A DNA stretch of 64,000 nt from Massarina eburnea CBS 473.64 (GCA_010093635.1 MU006786.1:434249-498248), one strand, 5' to 3'. Positions 21,279-34,504 are shown, numbered from the stretch's first letter. Notes: generated from the letters alone by a model not told the origin. Numbers and translations are program-made.

Positions 21279-24094
21279 AGGAAGCGAAGTCGAACTGAGG
21301 TATTGCGGGCGTCCTATCTCTTCTCCTATGCTACACCAGGTCAGTCAGTGACATGTGTCTTTTGGGTCAGTGCCCGGGGACATGATTCTTTGGTGTTGAG
21401 GAGATTGCTACAGTTGGGTTGCCCTACGGATCGGTTGGTGATATCCCCATGGGGGGTGAGGCGTTCTTTATAAAAAGCGGGTGGTATGGGTACACTCTTT
21501 GGTTCAGTCCAGTCCAGTCAGTCAGTCAGTCTTCAGTCAACTTGTCGATTTTCTCTTATCTCCGTCTCGTAATTGGGGGTGAAGGGTGTCGAGGACCGGA
21601 TCTCTTGTATTCTCTTATCCTTTTCTTCTTCTTCTTCTTGATCACTCATTTTCTAGGGCTTGTGTATTATATTATATTGGTATGGGGGCTGGGTAGTAGT
21701 GGTTGCGGTTGCGGTTGCGGTTGCGGTTGCGGTTACGGTTGTGATTGGTTGGTTTGGTTGGTTGGTTGTTTGTCTGTTTTACTTTACTCTTTTTTTTTTC
21801 GACCCTTCTTTCGTAGGGATGGGTATATAGTTTTTGTTTAATGCATGGTTATTTGTTTCTTTGAACTTTGGGTTCGCTTGTCGTGTGTTTGTGAAGACCT
21901 GGGTGGGGTGGGATGAGAGGGGGGGCTGCTGATATCTAGAGTCTCGCTTCTTACCGCCTTGGATGGTTGGTGTTGACGTTGCTGTTACTTATTGGGGATT
22001 TTTTGGGGGTCTTGCTTGTGTTGGGCGAGATCGGAATGTACTAATTCATGATATTATGATATTGTCTTTTGTGTTGCGATGGGTTTGGGCACGTGGAGTG
22101 AGGTGCTTGATTCGTTTGGACTTATGTGTGATGGTTGGTTCTTTTGAGATGATTGATGAGGGCGGGTAGTATGTCGGTTTGCGGTTTCATTCCATTACCT
22201 TCCTTCCACGCCAGACCTCAAGAATTCTCGCGACCCTCCAAATCCCCATTCTCGCCATGCATGCAGTGACAACAGTCTCGGTTCCACGACGGGGTCTGCA
22301 ACCAGTCAATTTATCAGCGAGGCAGTACTACTACCTTGCTTGCCATATTATCTCGCTCTCCGAGCGACTGGTGCGAAGCTGCAGGTTGGCCAATTCTTCT
22401 TTCAGCTGATCTTCAAGAGCTTGCTTACTTGCCTTGGTTCGAGGTTCTCCTGACCCAGTTATGAGCTGGAGTTCACCCCGATTCTCGCTGGCTCGCTTCG
22501 ATGATGGTCCTAGCCAATGCCGAATGGCATGCGAGAGGTCTTACATCAGGCTCACCGATGAGCTCGCTGCTTGATAATCGTTTGTCGTTGGATAAGAGCT
22601 GGTATGGGAATGGCCCCTGGACTCGTCTATGCATCGCTATTCGAGAAGGTAAGGAGCAGCTGGCCTATTTTTCTCTCCAAGGCATACGAAATGGGTAGGG
22701 AGTGAACTCAGTGGTACGGTTAACGGTTTCAGAATCTTCTCAAGGTCTACGAGACGCAGACATTGGTTGGATACAACATGTGGTAAGCGTCATCATCCTT
22801 CTCTTTCTATATTTACCGCCATGGTTGCGAAAGCACAGCGTAATCGGGAAAGGCGAAACGGAAAGCTCCAACCTCTCCTCCCAATGTCTTTTCTTGTCAA
22901 CATTGCATGGCCATGGCGGCCTTGTTAGAAGGGTAAGGTTCCCACACAACAAATAGATCATCGATGTATACGCTAGTTTCTCCGGAGACACCTGATCTAT
23001 GGATCTCCACCGGATTTTGGTTTCGCGAAGAAAACTCGCCACCATTCGAAACTGGTTTCGCGGTCGAGGCGTCCAGAGGGACTACTAATAGTATCAGCAT
23101 CGTTCGAAATCGGGGTGGCGAGTGAACTCAGCTGGAGGGAGCGTACGTCTACGTCTTACGAGATCTGGAAGAACATTGGATAGCCCCCATACTCTGTAAG
23201 TCTTGGAAGTTCTTGCTACTATTTGTGTCCTAGAAAGCGATTAAGGCAACCAAGTTCACTACGAATAGCATTCCACATCCAGTGTGCAAGCTTATTTTGG
23301 TCGGGGATACGAGTTACGATCCACGTCGTTCTGGTGGGCCTCGTTCTCGATATCTAGCCCCTTATCCTGTAATTCTTCGATTGTTTGTCACTGTTTCGAA
23401 CCGATGCTGCGGATGAGACGTCAAGGGCTCACCGCGAATAGACTCGATGTCGTTTGGAACACCATGTCTTCTATGCACATGGCCAAGTCTTTCCGGTATT
23501 TGTCTTGAATGGTCCGATGGATTCCCTCGTGGAGGACCGAAAGATAGTGAACACCGTACGAACCGACATGTGGTCTTTCCCCCGTTACATACCGTCCTAC
23601 ACGAGACTCGCTTACCCGATCGCAAAGCCTGCCGGTTCACGGGTGCATTCTTTCTTCATCCCACGTCAGTGCAGTCCCTATTTACGGGACAACTAAGGAG
23701 ACCGAATTGCCTAAACGCCAACGGAAGTGTATTGCCTCTCAGCCACATCTTAGCAAATCTACAGGTCACCGGAAAGCAGCGGTCCGGTCCGTAACGCCCG
23801 CAACGTAGTTGCAGGTAAGAGATTGTTGGTCTCCAACACCACTCTCCAACGGTGACATGCACTCGCTATCAATAATGCACGCATACCCCGCCAGATAGAT
23901 GAAGTCTGCACGTACAGGGGTGGGGTGGCGGCTTCCAAGCCTTTCTCGGTATGGTGTACGCTCGGAGCCTTAGGCCCTCGTACTACCCTTCAACCTCCAC
24001 TCGATCGTATATCGTAGCCTTTTGTCTGTGGTGGAACCCTTTTCTTTAAAAGAGGACGCAGTAGCGCACCATTTTCTAGGTCGGCATAGTCAAG
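21279..24094. other. Gene-poor 2.8 kb between STU1 and the Zn2Cys6 gene
   Basis: The first 900 bases are a G/T-rich 3' region with the GGTTGC repeat and long T runs. The rest (22.2-24.1 kb) has ordinary GC content but no ORF with a recognisable domain, signal peptide or splice pattern. It may be regulatory or a decayed gene. Confidence 0.45.
21701..21742 (+). repeat. GGTTGC hexanucleotide repeat, seven units
   Basis: Five perfect GGTTGC units followed by GGTTAC and GGTTGT, about 420 bases downstream of the STU1 stop. GGTTGG/GGTTTGG runs continue beyond it. Confidence 0.93.
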
Positions 24095-25603
24095 ATGGCC
24101 GGCGGTTTGCGCAAGTACCATACGAAAAGTCGAAATGGTTGCAGCCAATGCAAAAAGCGCAGGAAAAAGGTAGGCCACAGACTCACCTTTTTCCACAATC
24201 GATGATGGCGTAAAATTCGGACCGGAAGCTAGTGCAAGCGATCGGTTCGTTCAAGGTAGTCCCGCTCAACGGCTAACGCGCTATAGTGTGATATGCATAT
24301 GCCACGTTGTGGAAACTGCTCGAAATGGGGAGCCGTATGCGACTTCACGGCGTGGAGCGCTGCTGTACGCCCGGTATACGAAAAAGCTTTCAACCAGTTG
24401 GTTATACTCTTGTCCCCGCTAGCAAGCAATTGTGATACTGATTGGCGGTACAGGACAGCCCTAGTCACTGGACTACTCCCCTTCCCGGTTCCGATATCCA
24501 GTTTTGATACCGAAGACGTGGAACTACTGCGACACTATGCAACTCAATCCTCTCTTACGCTTTCTCCGCGAGATACCCTGTCTCTTTTCCAAGTAAGTGT
24601 GCCAGGCGAGGCCAAAGGCCATCTTTACTTGATGCACAGTGTTTTGGCTTTTTCTGCGCTACACCTCTCTTTCGTCGACATCAAGAACCGTACTCGGCAT
24701 AGCTATGTTGCTAGCAAGCAGCACGCTCAGGCCTTGATGTCTTTTCGGACATCTGTTACCGAGGTTACGCCTTACAACGGCGGTGCAATCACCGTCTTTT
24801 CATACCTCACGGCCGTCTATCAACTTGGTCTACCGATTGTTTTCGGGTTCGAAAGCATAGAGAGCCCAGTGTCGACTTTTATCGACATGCTTCAAGTGTT
24901 ACGACAAGCGTGGACTGCGGTTGGCACGGTTCAGACAGTCGTCGAGACCGGAAGCTTGCACGACCTACTCAGGCCGTCGGGCAAAAAAGCTTGTAATTGC
25001 ATCATGCACGCGAAAGGCGGGAAGGTAGTAAGCTCGCTCCTGTACTTCCTGGAGACTTCGCCCGTATGCGAGCCGGAAAACAGACACGTTTATCGAGAGG
25101 CTCTTCACCATTGGCATCGCTTCTTCCTGAGCATGCCATGCAAACCCCCACTATGGTCACACGCGCTGGTGTGGCCCATGACCGTTCCCCAGGCCTACTT
25201 CCAACTGCTGCTCCAGAAACGGCCGATGGCGCTTATCATCATTGCCAATTGGATTATCGGATTGTACAGGGCTCCCAACATGTGGTTCAATGCATGGGCG
25301 AAAGAAGTCACGGGAGACATCTGGAAGATTTCCGACGATGAGACGAGAAGGGCCTTGATCTGGCCCGCCGAGGTGTGCGGTGTAATTCCAAAGAAGTACC
25401 ACCCACAGGGATGTGTGTGTTGGGAATGCCGCGAGGGGACTCCGTATACCAAGATCCGAGACACGGCGTCGGCGGTTTTGGTGGATAGGACAAGACCGGG
25501 CGACAGTTCATCGACAAGTCCTCCTCCTGCACCTCAGGTAGTCGAAAGCTTCAGGAAGACGCCGGACTGGACTCGCTATTCTTCTTCGTCTCCGGAGACG
25601 TGA
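24095..25603 (+). CDS. Zn2Cys6 transcription factor, Upc2-like group
   Basis: Exons 24095-24169 and 24287-25603, joined over a 117-nt phase-0 intron, give 463 aa. The intron splits the zinc cluster. The rebuilt motif has CSQC, KKRRKK, C, then a second half C..GNC......C (CX2CX6CX6CX2CX6C), preceded by KSRNG. The rest is a fungal-specific regulatory domain with helices such as LMHSVLAFSALHLSFVDI, typical of sterol-uptake-control (Upc2)-like proteins. The C-terminus (about 420-463) is Ser/Pro-rich. Target genes cannot be told from the sequence. The gene is isolated beside a gene-poor stretch, with no metabolic cluster around it. Confidence 0.87.
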
Positions 25604-26289
25604 TCTAGGAGTACGCGCGAGCCTGGTGTGGGAACGGTCGGCACGGCTGGCGGTTCTGATCGGCGGCCTTTCATCTCGGGCACAAGCGAACGGACTTTGC
25701 TCGTCTAGGACGCCTCTTGTCTGACTTGGCGTCCCAATCCGGCGTCGCTGATCTCGCGCTTCTGCCACATTAGATGTGGTTCTGGATTTGATTGAGTGCA
25801 AGTGCAACCGCGCGCCATCGGTGGAACAGAGCAGAACTGGGCCTGTGAGCCTCCTTGGCAACCAACTTGGGGGTCGCCGTGTGTTTGGCCGCCTTATGGG
25901 TACCTTGCATGCAATAATATGTAGATCTCACATTATTGCTTGTGCGCCGGCTGACGGGTCACTGCGGACTTTAATAAGAGACTTAGGGGTGCATCTGGGG
26001 AAAAGGCCCTTCTTTGCTTGTTGACCGGTTTTGTCTGCCTGTCGTCGCCTGAAAGACCTCTGTCACTCTTTTACCCACACTCTTTTTTTTTCTGTTGCTG
26101 CTTGCTTGCATTCCGCGCGTTCTGGGGAACGTCGCTTTACACTCGTTTTTTGTGCACAAGTTGTTGATCAAGTCTCACGACTACTGCTTTTTGTCGGGAA
26201 GGGAACTTTTGTCGGGAAACGTGTAGCATTCAATCTTCTTACGATACGCACCCTTTCGATTCGGATCTACCGCAGAATACAATTCCAAG
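25604..26289. other. Intergenic region upstream of the secreted protein gene
   Basis: Holds the 3' end of the Zn2Cys6 gene and the promoter of the next. No gene supported. Confidence 0.45.
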
Positions 26290-26902
26290 ATGCGCGCTTC
26301 AATTCTCGTCTCGGCGCTCTTGAGCGCTGCCACCGTCTCTGCGCTGCCTACCGCCAATGTGTTCGCGCGAACGGATTATGTACGTACAAACCCCATTCCC
26401 TCAGCATAATCCCCTAACTTGACTCGCCCTTCCCCACATTCCCCGTGGTCTCCATTCATTCTCCTCCATCCCCTCGATCACAGCAATAACTAACATTCCC
26501 TCTTCTCTCTGCTCCAGTGCGAGAAATCCCCCGCCGACGGCCGCGGCGCCACGCTCTTCAAGCAGCCCAACCTCGTGGGCGACAGAATCGCAACGGACTA
26601 CGCTGCCATCCCCGTGACGCGCGACTCCTGCTTCAACCTGAGTAGTCTGTTTGGAGCTTGGTATGGCGCCGCGAAGAGTCTGGTCGTGAATGAGGGGTAT
26701 ACGTGTGACTTCTATACGTAAGTTGCTTTCGCTTTTCTTCATTTTTGCGTTATAACACAACTAACATCCCGCCCCCCCCAGAGAATTCCAATGCACCGGC
26801 ACCCCCCTCTGCCTCACCGGCGACGGCGCACAAAACATCCAACTCACCCTCCCCGAAGGTTTCTCCAGCGCAATCAAGAGCGTACAGTGTCGGGCTTTGT
26901 AA
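26290..26902 (+). CDS. Small secreted beta/gamma-crystallin-like protein
   Basis: Exons 26290-26379, 26518-26717 and 26782-26902 give 136 aa. The start (MRASILVSALLSAATVSALP) is a clean signal peptide cut near residue 19. The mature part holds six cysteines and two similar halves: ATLFKQPNLVGDRIAT with DSCFNLSS, and VNEGYTCDFYTEFQC with LCLTGDG, ending SAIKSVQCRAL. The pattern of aromatic/Gly and CxNL motifs resembles crystallin-type Greek-key domains seen in small secreted fungal proteins. That assignment is inference. Size, signal peptide and disulfide potential make it an effector or surface-protein candidate. The first intron is longer (138 nt) than most here. Confidence 0.8.
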
Positions 26903-27778
26903 GGCCCTTGCCCTACCTTGCCCTACCTACCCTGCGTTACCTTGAACTGTCCTGTCCTGGCCTGCCCTGTACCGACCCTTCCATCCCATCGACAATCCAA
27001 CTCCCCTCCTGTCAACGAAAAAAAAAGGGTCCCTGGAATCAATAATATCTCTTAATCCGCCACCTTCCCCTCCCCTCCCATAGCTAAAACCCCGACCTCG
27101 AATCCGAGTAATGTAACGTACTTCTCCATGTAGATATCTATATACGTACGTCGCAATGGTAGCCTGCTTAATTAATTACTTAGTGTCTATTGTCTGTAAC
27201 GCTTCACTGTCTTTGGAGGTGTGGGGGTTTGTTAGCATAGCATGCCAATATTGTTCAAGTGTACTATTAATTACTCGCGCTTGTCATCCGTGTCATGCCC
27301 TTCCTTCCTTTTTTTAGTCTACTGACGGAGCAGTGTTCTGTGTTGTTGAGGCTTGTACGTGGTAGGAGTTACACGTATATGATATTGTGTTCAACTCCTT
27401 GATACGCTTCTCGTACATGAGAGGGAAAGACATGGTCGCACTGGCTGTTAGAATCGGAGGTAAGTTGGTGTAATAGTAGCCGATAATCATGGCTATATCA
27501 TGATGGATTATCTCCCGTATTGTACCACAGCATCCGTAATATATACAGCCGAATCCAGGGCATGTAACCACACAGGCCCATCATACCTTTCCACAGAAGC
27601 CTTCATCACTCACCCTCCTCTCCTATTGATCTACATTCTGAGTTTGCACTCTTGCCGATCTCTAATCGCATTCATCTCTAGTCATTCTGTTGTTGAGAAC
27701 GTGCAGACTTCCCCAAAAGACTTCACTTGGTCCTGATGCGCTAGTTAGCAAGATAAATACCTACGCATGAAGCGTTGC
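26903..27778. other. Intergenic region between convergent genes
   Basis: Low-complexity C/T-rich sequence just after the stop, then AT-rich DNA. No gene supported. Confidence 0.45.
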
Positions 27779-28523
27779 TTACTCTTTGATATCGGCACTG
27801 CTAGGCTCGCCCCTCCCGCCAGCAGCCGGCGGAGACTTCGTCCCAGGACCACCTCTCTTCTCCCAATCGAGCCACGACCCACGGTACTCGCCGACATTCT
27901 CATACCTGCGCAAAGCGTTAACCCAATCCCTATTTTCTCCATACCCGTCCAAAGAATACATGCACTCACCCAGCCTGCTTAGCCAACTGCGCCGCCGCAC
28001 TACTCCTCACCCCCGCCTTACAAAAGAACACAATCTCCTTTCCCTTCGGCGGCTTCTCCCAGCCAAACCGGTCCATAAATTCCTCTTCCGAAATTAGCAA
28101 GGCGTCGGGCTGCGAGGCCACGGGGATGTTGATGGACATGGGGATCGTGTTTGTGTTGTACTCGGCGGGCTCGCGGACATCGACGAGGAGGGTGGAGCGC
28201 GATGGGGTTTCGAGGATGGCGAGGACCTTTGGGAAGGGGTGTGTAAGTATTTGTGATTTGGGCTTGGATTGGGGAGGGAGATGGGGACAGAGACGTACAT
28301 CGGCAAACTCATACACTTTACTCTTCTTGTTCGACGGGAACGCGTTGGCAATCCACCTCTTCTGCATCGGTGCTGTCCCCACACTGACTCTGCACACGCC
28401 CCCCTTCCCACCCGCAATCTGCCCTATCCTCGCGCATTGCCGAAGCGCCGACGTCTTGGTGCTGGTGGAGAGAACCTGTGGGGTGCAGCGGGGCAGCAAT
28501 TGACACGCCCGTCTCGAGGCCAT
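27779..28523 (-). CDS. Mitochondrial rhodanese-like sulfurtransferase
   Basis: Exons 28523-28299, 28226-27970 and 27905-27779 give 202 aa. The first 60 residues are rich in Arg, Ser and Ala with almost no acids (MASRRACQLLPRCTPQV), which fits a mitochondrial presequence. The rhodanese domain carries LLVDVREPAEYNTNTIPMSINIP and the active-site loop FFCKAGVRSS with the catalytic Cys, then GEYRGSWLDW. It should move sulfane sulfur between thiol acceptors. The closest class by eye is the single-domain fungal RDL type. The Gly/Pro-rich C-terminal end is not conserved. Confidence 0.9.
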
Positions 28524-29461
28524 TGCTATTCCGACAATTTCTCGAGCTGGAGAGGAGCTTTAAAGTACGTTTGGGGGACGTAAAAGGGGACGATATGTGT
28601 GGCGTGAGGTGGGCGTTGGTTTGAAAGGAATGGCGCGATTGTGAGCTTTCGGCATAAAGTCATCACGATTCGCCGACGTCATGGTTCCCTCACGCACGTG
28701 CGCTGATACGCTGATACGCTACTCCAAAAGCCCTGACCTCTTCTAACAATCACTTCGTATCACGATGCCATAGAACACGGCAAGTCGGGTATAAATATCT
28801 ATTGTGTATGTCTGCATCCATATCCCCCGTATCGCAACACACCAAACCCCCATCTACATTGTTTCCAACATAGATGGCAGCCTCTACCAAATATCCATAG
28901 AGAGAGACGGAGAGACAGAGAGAAAAGACAGAAAAGACAGAAAAGAGAGAGAGAGAGAGAGGAGAGATACAATCGTTCGAAGCCCTTTCCAGACTTCCAG
29001 ATCCGCCATTGCTCCTGCCTTTACCGTCCACCCTTCCTTCCGCCCCACTTTCCAACCCGCCCGCCAAAATCCGTCTCACCACGGACCCAGGGGTATCTCC
29101 ACCATTGCCAACGCCCACAATAGATTGCAAAAAGATTTGAAGACAGTATCAGCAAGGCACGAGCAGCAGAGCGAAAATCAAAATCCACAAAACAGCAGCA
29201 AATTGGTATATTTCTTTTTGCGCCAGGGGAATCATCTCACATCCGCAAAAGAACGCCATAAAACAAGAGCCCAAACCACGAAAGACCAAGAGATACCAAA
29301 CAGAGAAACACAGAGATATAAAACGCAGAGCAACCAGCCGATGGCTTTTATAATTCGCCGCATGGGTATAATTCTTTTGGTTGGTATATCGTCGCATAAC
29401 AGACCGGAGATGGGGTATTGTTCGTCATAAAGGCCGGTACAAAGTTGGAAATGGTGTATCG
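28524..29461. other. Intergenic region with a purine-rich tract
   Basis: Holds the rhodanese promoter and the 3'UTR of the KH gene. The tract at 28898-28967 is almost pure purine (GAGA and GAAAAGACA units). ORFs running through it are low-complexity artefacts. Confidence 0.6.
28898..28967 (+). repeat. Purine-rich GA / GAAAAGACA tract
   Basis: About 70 bases of nearly pure purine, with three GAAAAGA(CA) units followed by a GA run. Confidence 0.9.
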
Positions 29462-32400
29462 TTAACGAGGAGGGCCAATAGGGCCCGGGTATCCAGATGC
29501 AGAATGGGAAGTAGAGGGGCGACCGCTGTCAACGGACGCACGCGGGTCGTACCTGGGTGTGACATCCCCAGGCGCCGCGGAAGAGGAACCAAAAGGAAAC
29601 TTGCTTTCAAATCGCGGGGTCGGCATAGGCCAGCCGTTGGTGTGATGTTCGTCATCCGCGAGATTGATGCCGCTGTCGTTCCAAGGGTTGCGGTAGCCGC
29701 TTCCCTGAGACTCCAAGCTGGCGAGGGAGGCCTTGGAAGCATTGCTGGAAGCATGCTTGAAGAGGGATCCGGGTGAGTTGTTGCCGTTCCTGCGAGGATT
29801 GAAGAGCGAGGTGAACGAGGACATGCTTCCCGGCTTGCGAAGGCGATCGAGCATGCCCGGGCGCTCCTCGTCGCCAAAGTGGGATCGAGTGGGAGAGTCG
29901 GTGCTCTCGACCGGGGGCTCTGCACGCTGTAGCAGCTTAGACTCGAAGAAGGGAAGCGAGTCTTCGAAAGAGTCCGACTTGGGCCGAGGGAGGGCGCCAC
30001 GGATGTTGTTCGTGTCGAGTCCATGCATGACTAGGTGATTGATCAGAAAGTCAAGCGCGTCTTTGAGACCGCCAGCATTGTTCCTCGTGAAACTGAGGTG
30101 GAGTGTCTCGATCTGCGTCTCTTTTCCGTCCATGGTCTCCATCTGCGACTCCTTCAGATGAGCCTCAACGACGTGTTGGTCCCTCAACTTGTCGAGAATC
30201 TCGCTCTTGAACTCGGGCGAACGCATGTGTTCGCCAAGCTCGGCGGAGACAGGGAAGGACAAATCGTGTGCTTCCGGAACCATACCCTGGCGATGTTAGT
30301 CCATGTTGGGCGAATAAGGATCGTCAACCTTACCAAGAATTCATCCACTGCCATGGGCACCTGGTACTCAGGGCCAGATACAGTGACAATGTCGCTCGCT
30401 TCTTCGGTGCTAGGGAAGGTAATCTTGCAATTGAACTTCTTCTCTAGCTCGTCAATCTTGTCCAAGCGGGCAATGAGCTCACGATGATACAGACGGTTGA
30501 TGTTGATCGTCTCAGAGACGAACTCGGCATCGGCCTTTTCAACCATGTCCATAATCTCCTGCTTGACTAGGTCGAGGTTCTGGGCATTGCGGGCAGGTGT
30601 GCGGCAGATGACGTTATCGACCTTGATGTCGTCTTCTTCCTTGCCGAAGCCTCCGCGATCCATGGCATTGGAGAACTTGACGAAAACAGAGTACTTCTTC
30701 ATGATGCGTTGGATGTGTTGACCGCCAATGCCGATAATGCGCTTGTGGTACTGATCAGGGACATGGAAGGAGATGGCAGCAGGCATCTCTTGCTCAACGA
30801 GGTCTAGGCCGCTCTTGGTGGCTTCGTACTGGGCGCCGCGAACGACGATATAAAAGTTGTACTCGTTGAAGCCGTCAAAAACGATTTGCACGCTGCTGTG
30901 GCTCATGATTTTGTTGATTTTCCCGTTCTTCTTACCACTGACAAACTCTTTGTGTTCATTGGCAAGCTCGATCTTGACGCTCATATTGTACTGTGACTTC
31001 TTCACGAACGGGATGTTGTGGATGACCATCATAGCGGCTTTGACGGCGTCATCAGAGCCGTAGATGTGGAAGTTATACTTCTCGAAACTGATCTCCGCAC
31101 CGGAGTTGATGCAAATATCCGACAGCATGGCACGAACGTCAGCCTGGGTAGGCGGGCGTTGGGTGGGATCTGGGTGGGTAATGAACCATGAGGCGCTATA
31201 GAATTGGCCAGCCTATTCAGGGTGAGCACAGATTTTCGCACACATGGCAGTGGCCTGAGCGACTTACGAGAGCCATTAATTCGCGCACGGTCCGCTCGAC
31301 GTGCAAGACGTCCGTGCCTTGAACTCGAACAACGCCGTGCTGCATTCCCAGCGGCGGAAGCAGGATGTAGGAGCCGTTGTTTTCGATGATCTTGCGCACC
31401 TTGTCGAGACGTTCGAGCAGAATGGCGTCAAGCTTGGTGTCCGTCACCATGACGGGCTTGACGAAGACCTTGGTCGACATGACCAGATCGTGGAGCCGCT
31501 GCTTCGCCCGCAGAATGCATTCCGAGTTCTCTCCCGTGATGTAGATGAGATCGTCGGGCCTTCGCTGCGCGCCGTGGGGGGTGTAGCCGAACAGTCGCGG
31601 AAACGGTGGCGGAAAGTAGATGGCGGTGCCTGTGGCCGATTCAATCACTTTAATATTCTTGCGTCCCCGGCCGCAGATCAAGGTGTGCATGGTAAGCTCG
31701 AGCTTCATGGTATCAACATATCGCTTGAGCTGAGATGGGGCGGATTAGCTTTGTGCGCTAGCGAAATAGAGCTGCGGGGCAGCAAAACTCACGATCTGGT
31801 CAATCATGATGAGCACGCGGGTCTTCGCATGCTCCATCGTCTCCATATCGCCGTAGATGGCGCAGCGCAGGCGCGAATCCATGCCAGTCTCGAGATTGCC
31901 GTTGAAGCTCGCAGACTCGATGTCGGGCTGTTTGGGCATCAGCACAAAGATGTCGGCCTTGGTGGTCTTCGCCACGAGGTCCAGCTGGTTGAGCACTGGG
32001 CCCTTGATCAGCTGGGTCTCGCGGTCGATGATCAGGTCCGAGTCCACGTCCACAAAGGACGAGCGCTGTTTCCGTTAGCCAAAGCTCATGATCGGGCAAG
32101 CTGCGACCGAGGCCTACCAATGAGATGGGTGTCGAGTTGAGGATGTTGCACCGCATCTTGTTTACAATCTCCAGCTCGCCGGACAGGCACACGTTCGTCA
32201 CGAGGGCCCTGAGCGGCCCCCGCTGCAGGCCCGGCAGCGGCTTCGACTCGGCCGATACGACGGTGGCTGCGACGCGTCCCTCTGTCTGCTCGCTGACCTC
32301 GCGACACAGGCTCCGCAGGTTTTCGACGTTCTGGGCGTGGACGGGCAACTTGTGCGTGGGCGTGCCCTCGGCGGCGCCTTCCGGATGGCTCCAACGCGCC

Positions 32401-32657
32401 TTGGCCCCCGGACTGGCGTACATGATGTCGTCGACGTCGGGGCCGGCGAGGTTCGAGGCGAAGGGCACGTTGAAGGACAGATTGACCTGCGTGCCGGGCG
32501 GGATCACGGGCGGCGCGGCCGTCGCCGTCGACGGCCGCTTGAGGGGAGCTGTCACTGGCATCTCGTGGTTCGACCTTGAGAACGGGAAGCCGGCAGACGG
32601 CGTCATTTTTTCCCAGCCGTGGCGGGCCGAGCCCGTGAAGTTTGATATTTTGTGCAT
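29462..32657 (-). CDS. Multi-KH-domain RNA-binding protein
   Basis: Exons 32657-32118, 32065-31793, 31729-31268, 31212-30334 and 30286-29462, all phase 0, give 992 aa. Several KH modules are visible. One has the loop GRGRKNIKVIESATGTAIYFP, another GIGGQHIQRIMKKYSVFVKF, with a third around FNCKITFPS and weaker ones near the N-terminus. The C-terminal 200 residues are disordered and Ser/Pro/Gly-rich. The overall plan resembles the Mug60-like / vigilin-type fungal KH proteins, which bind RNA in the cytoplasm. I chose MHKISNFTGSARHGW as the start; an in-frame ATG lies upstream at 32807 but adds a low-complexity stretch. A long shadow ORF lies on the other strand at 31301-32140. Confidence 0.85.
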
Positions 32658-34504
32658 GTCAGGGTGTGGTGTGGAGAGAGCGCCCTGGGGGAGAGACGGG
32701 CGGCGGTGGTGATGGGAAGAGGGAAGGGAAGAAGGGACGTGATGTCTATGGACTAGACGAGCCAGACCAGACCACTCAACCAAGGCGGCTGAGTGAGCAC
32801 CAACCACTAACGCGCACGGACCAGCCTATGATAATGCGGCACGCCCACGCCGAGCAAAAGCAGGTTGATGGGCGGTCTTGACTTGGATGGGACGGGCAGC
32901 GCCCTCTTGCGGCCGTCTCACGATGCGCGGCGCCCGCCATGTCTCTCCGTCGCACCCGCCGGCCTCGAGCAGCGGCTGCCAGCTATGTAGGTGCCACCTA
33001 GATAGAGTTGAGAGTGTGTTTCTGTTTCGGCGCACGTACATACACGCCCGCCTCTACGCACCACGGCCCGGAACGGCTAGCTTCGATCTGTCCCTCCCAA
33101 CGAGTGAGCGACGGCAGCATATGAACCCGTCACCCTCCAGCAAAGCTTGGTGGAATACAAGAGACCGGCTTCTCTGTCTTTCCACTACTCGCCGTAGAAG
33201 TAGATAGAGTCCAGATCGCCGCGGGCCAGTCCGTTTCACCTCGCGCACCGCAAACGTTTCTGCTACGATACCGTTCCACCCTCACCCTCCCCACCCCCAT
33301 CATTGCACCTGGGCGCGCCAAGTTACCAGTTCCAAAGTTTCCCCAAACGCCCTCCCCCATCACTCCATCACTCCATCAGGGTCCTGCGCCCGGTCACGCT
33401 GCCGTCGAGCCAGAGCAGATGCTGCGAGTCTGCCCTCCGTCTTACGCCCTGCCGAGTGTCACTCGCACGCCGGAGCGAATGGAGACAGCCTGCATTGCAT
33501 TATTGCGGACCGTCGCGGGCCCTTGACTTCTTCGAGTGTGCTGACGTCTTGCGTACGCTGCCCTCTTTTCCACGCGGCCCGATTCCGAGGCTGTGCAGCA
33601 GCCTTGGTGCCTTGATCTCCGCTCACCGTCATGGCCTCGGATTATCGTAGACATGTCGAACTACCAATCTTTGATTCTGAATTCACTCAAATCCCCATGG
33701 ATCGTCATCATGACCATCACACAAGCACTGCACCCTCTCCACAGAATACCGCCGGTGGTATGATCAGCAGAGTCCAGCCCCTCCAGCCGTCCTACCTTCT
33801 ACCCAGCGTGCCAGCCCACACGACAGCCCTAGCTCCCATCGTGAACACCCATGGAACAACTTCTCGGGTGCATGCAGCTCTGCCGTGTAACCCGCTCAAC
33901 AAACACCCTCTGTCCCCCCCTCATCAGCTGCGTCCCAGCACATCGACACCGCTTGATTTCATCATCTTCCCCACCTGCCGCCGGCGCTTCCGGCAGCATA
34001 TCGATAATCGATACGCGGCATCGTGCATCCACTTCTTTCTCCGCCTAATTTCAATGCTTCTGAAGACGCCCGGGTGAGCTAGCCGTAGCTTGCAGTCGTC
34101 TAGTACTGTCGTCTAGCACTGTCGTCCATCCCATTCGTCATCGCCACGCCAATCCTCCATAACTCGACTTAGGTCTCGACACGATCAGCACACCCAACTG
34201 CACATGTGCACACAATTGCAAAGACACGTGGTGAACTCTCGGCCATTAATGGAATGCGAACTGCCGAGCCTTCGAAGACCTACAGTGGTGATATAGACAA
34301 TTACTATTCAATTAATTACACTCCCACGGTAATCTCAACACAGTACACAACCCGGTGGCCCCTGAATTATCCTGCGACTACAAGCCACACTCTAAATAGT
34401 ACAACTCTTTCCAAAAGGGGTACAATGCCAAACCATAGCCACCTATAGCCTCTCTACGGAGACAATGCACGGTGGGAGTCTAGACACTGGTAGCGCCTTC
34501 ACTT
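32658..34504. other. Intergenic region, 1.8 kb
   Basis: Upstream of the KH gene and downstream of the next leftward gene. No ORF here has a domain or splice support. Confidence 0.45.

Noticed and set aside
21701..21742. GGTTGC repeat as a telomere or internal telomeric repeat
   Set aside because: The fungal telomere unit is TTAGGG; this hexamer differs and lies inside gene-rich DNA. It is an ordinary microsatellite.
31301..32140. 279-aa plus-strand ORF opposite the KH gene
   Set aside because: It mirrors the KH exons, crosses their introns and has no domain of its own.
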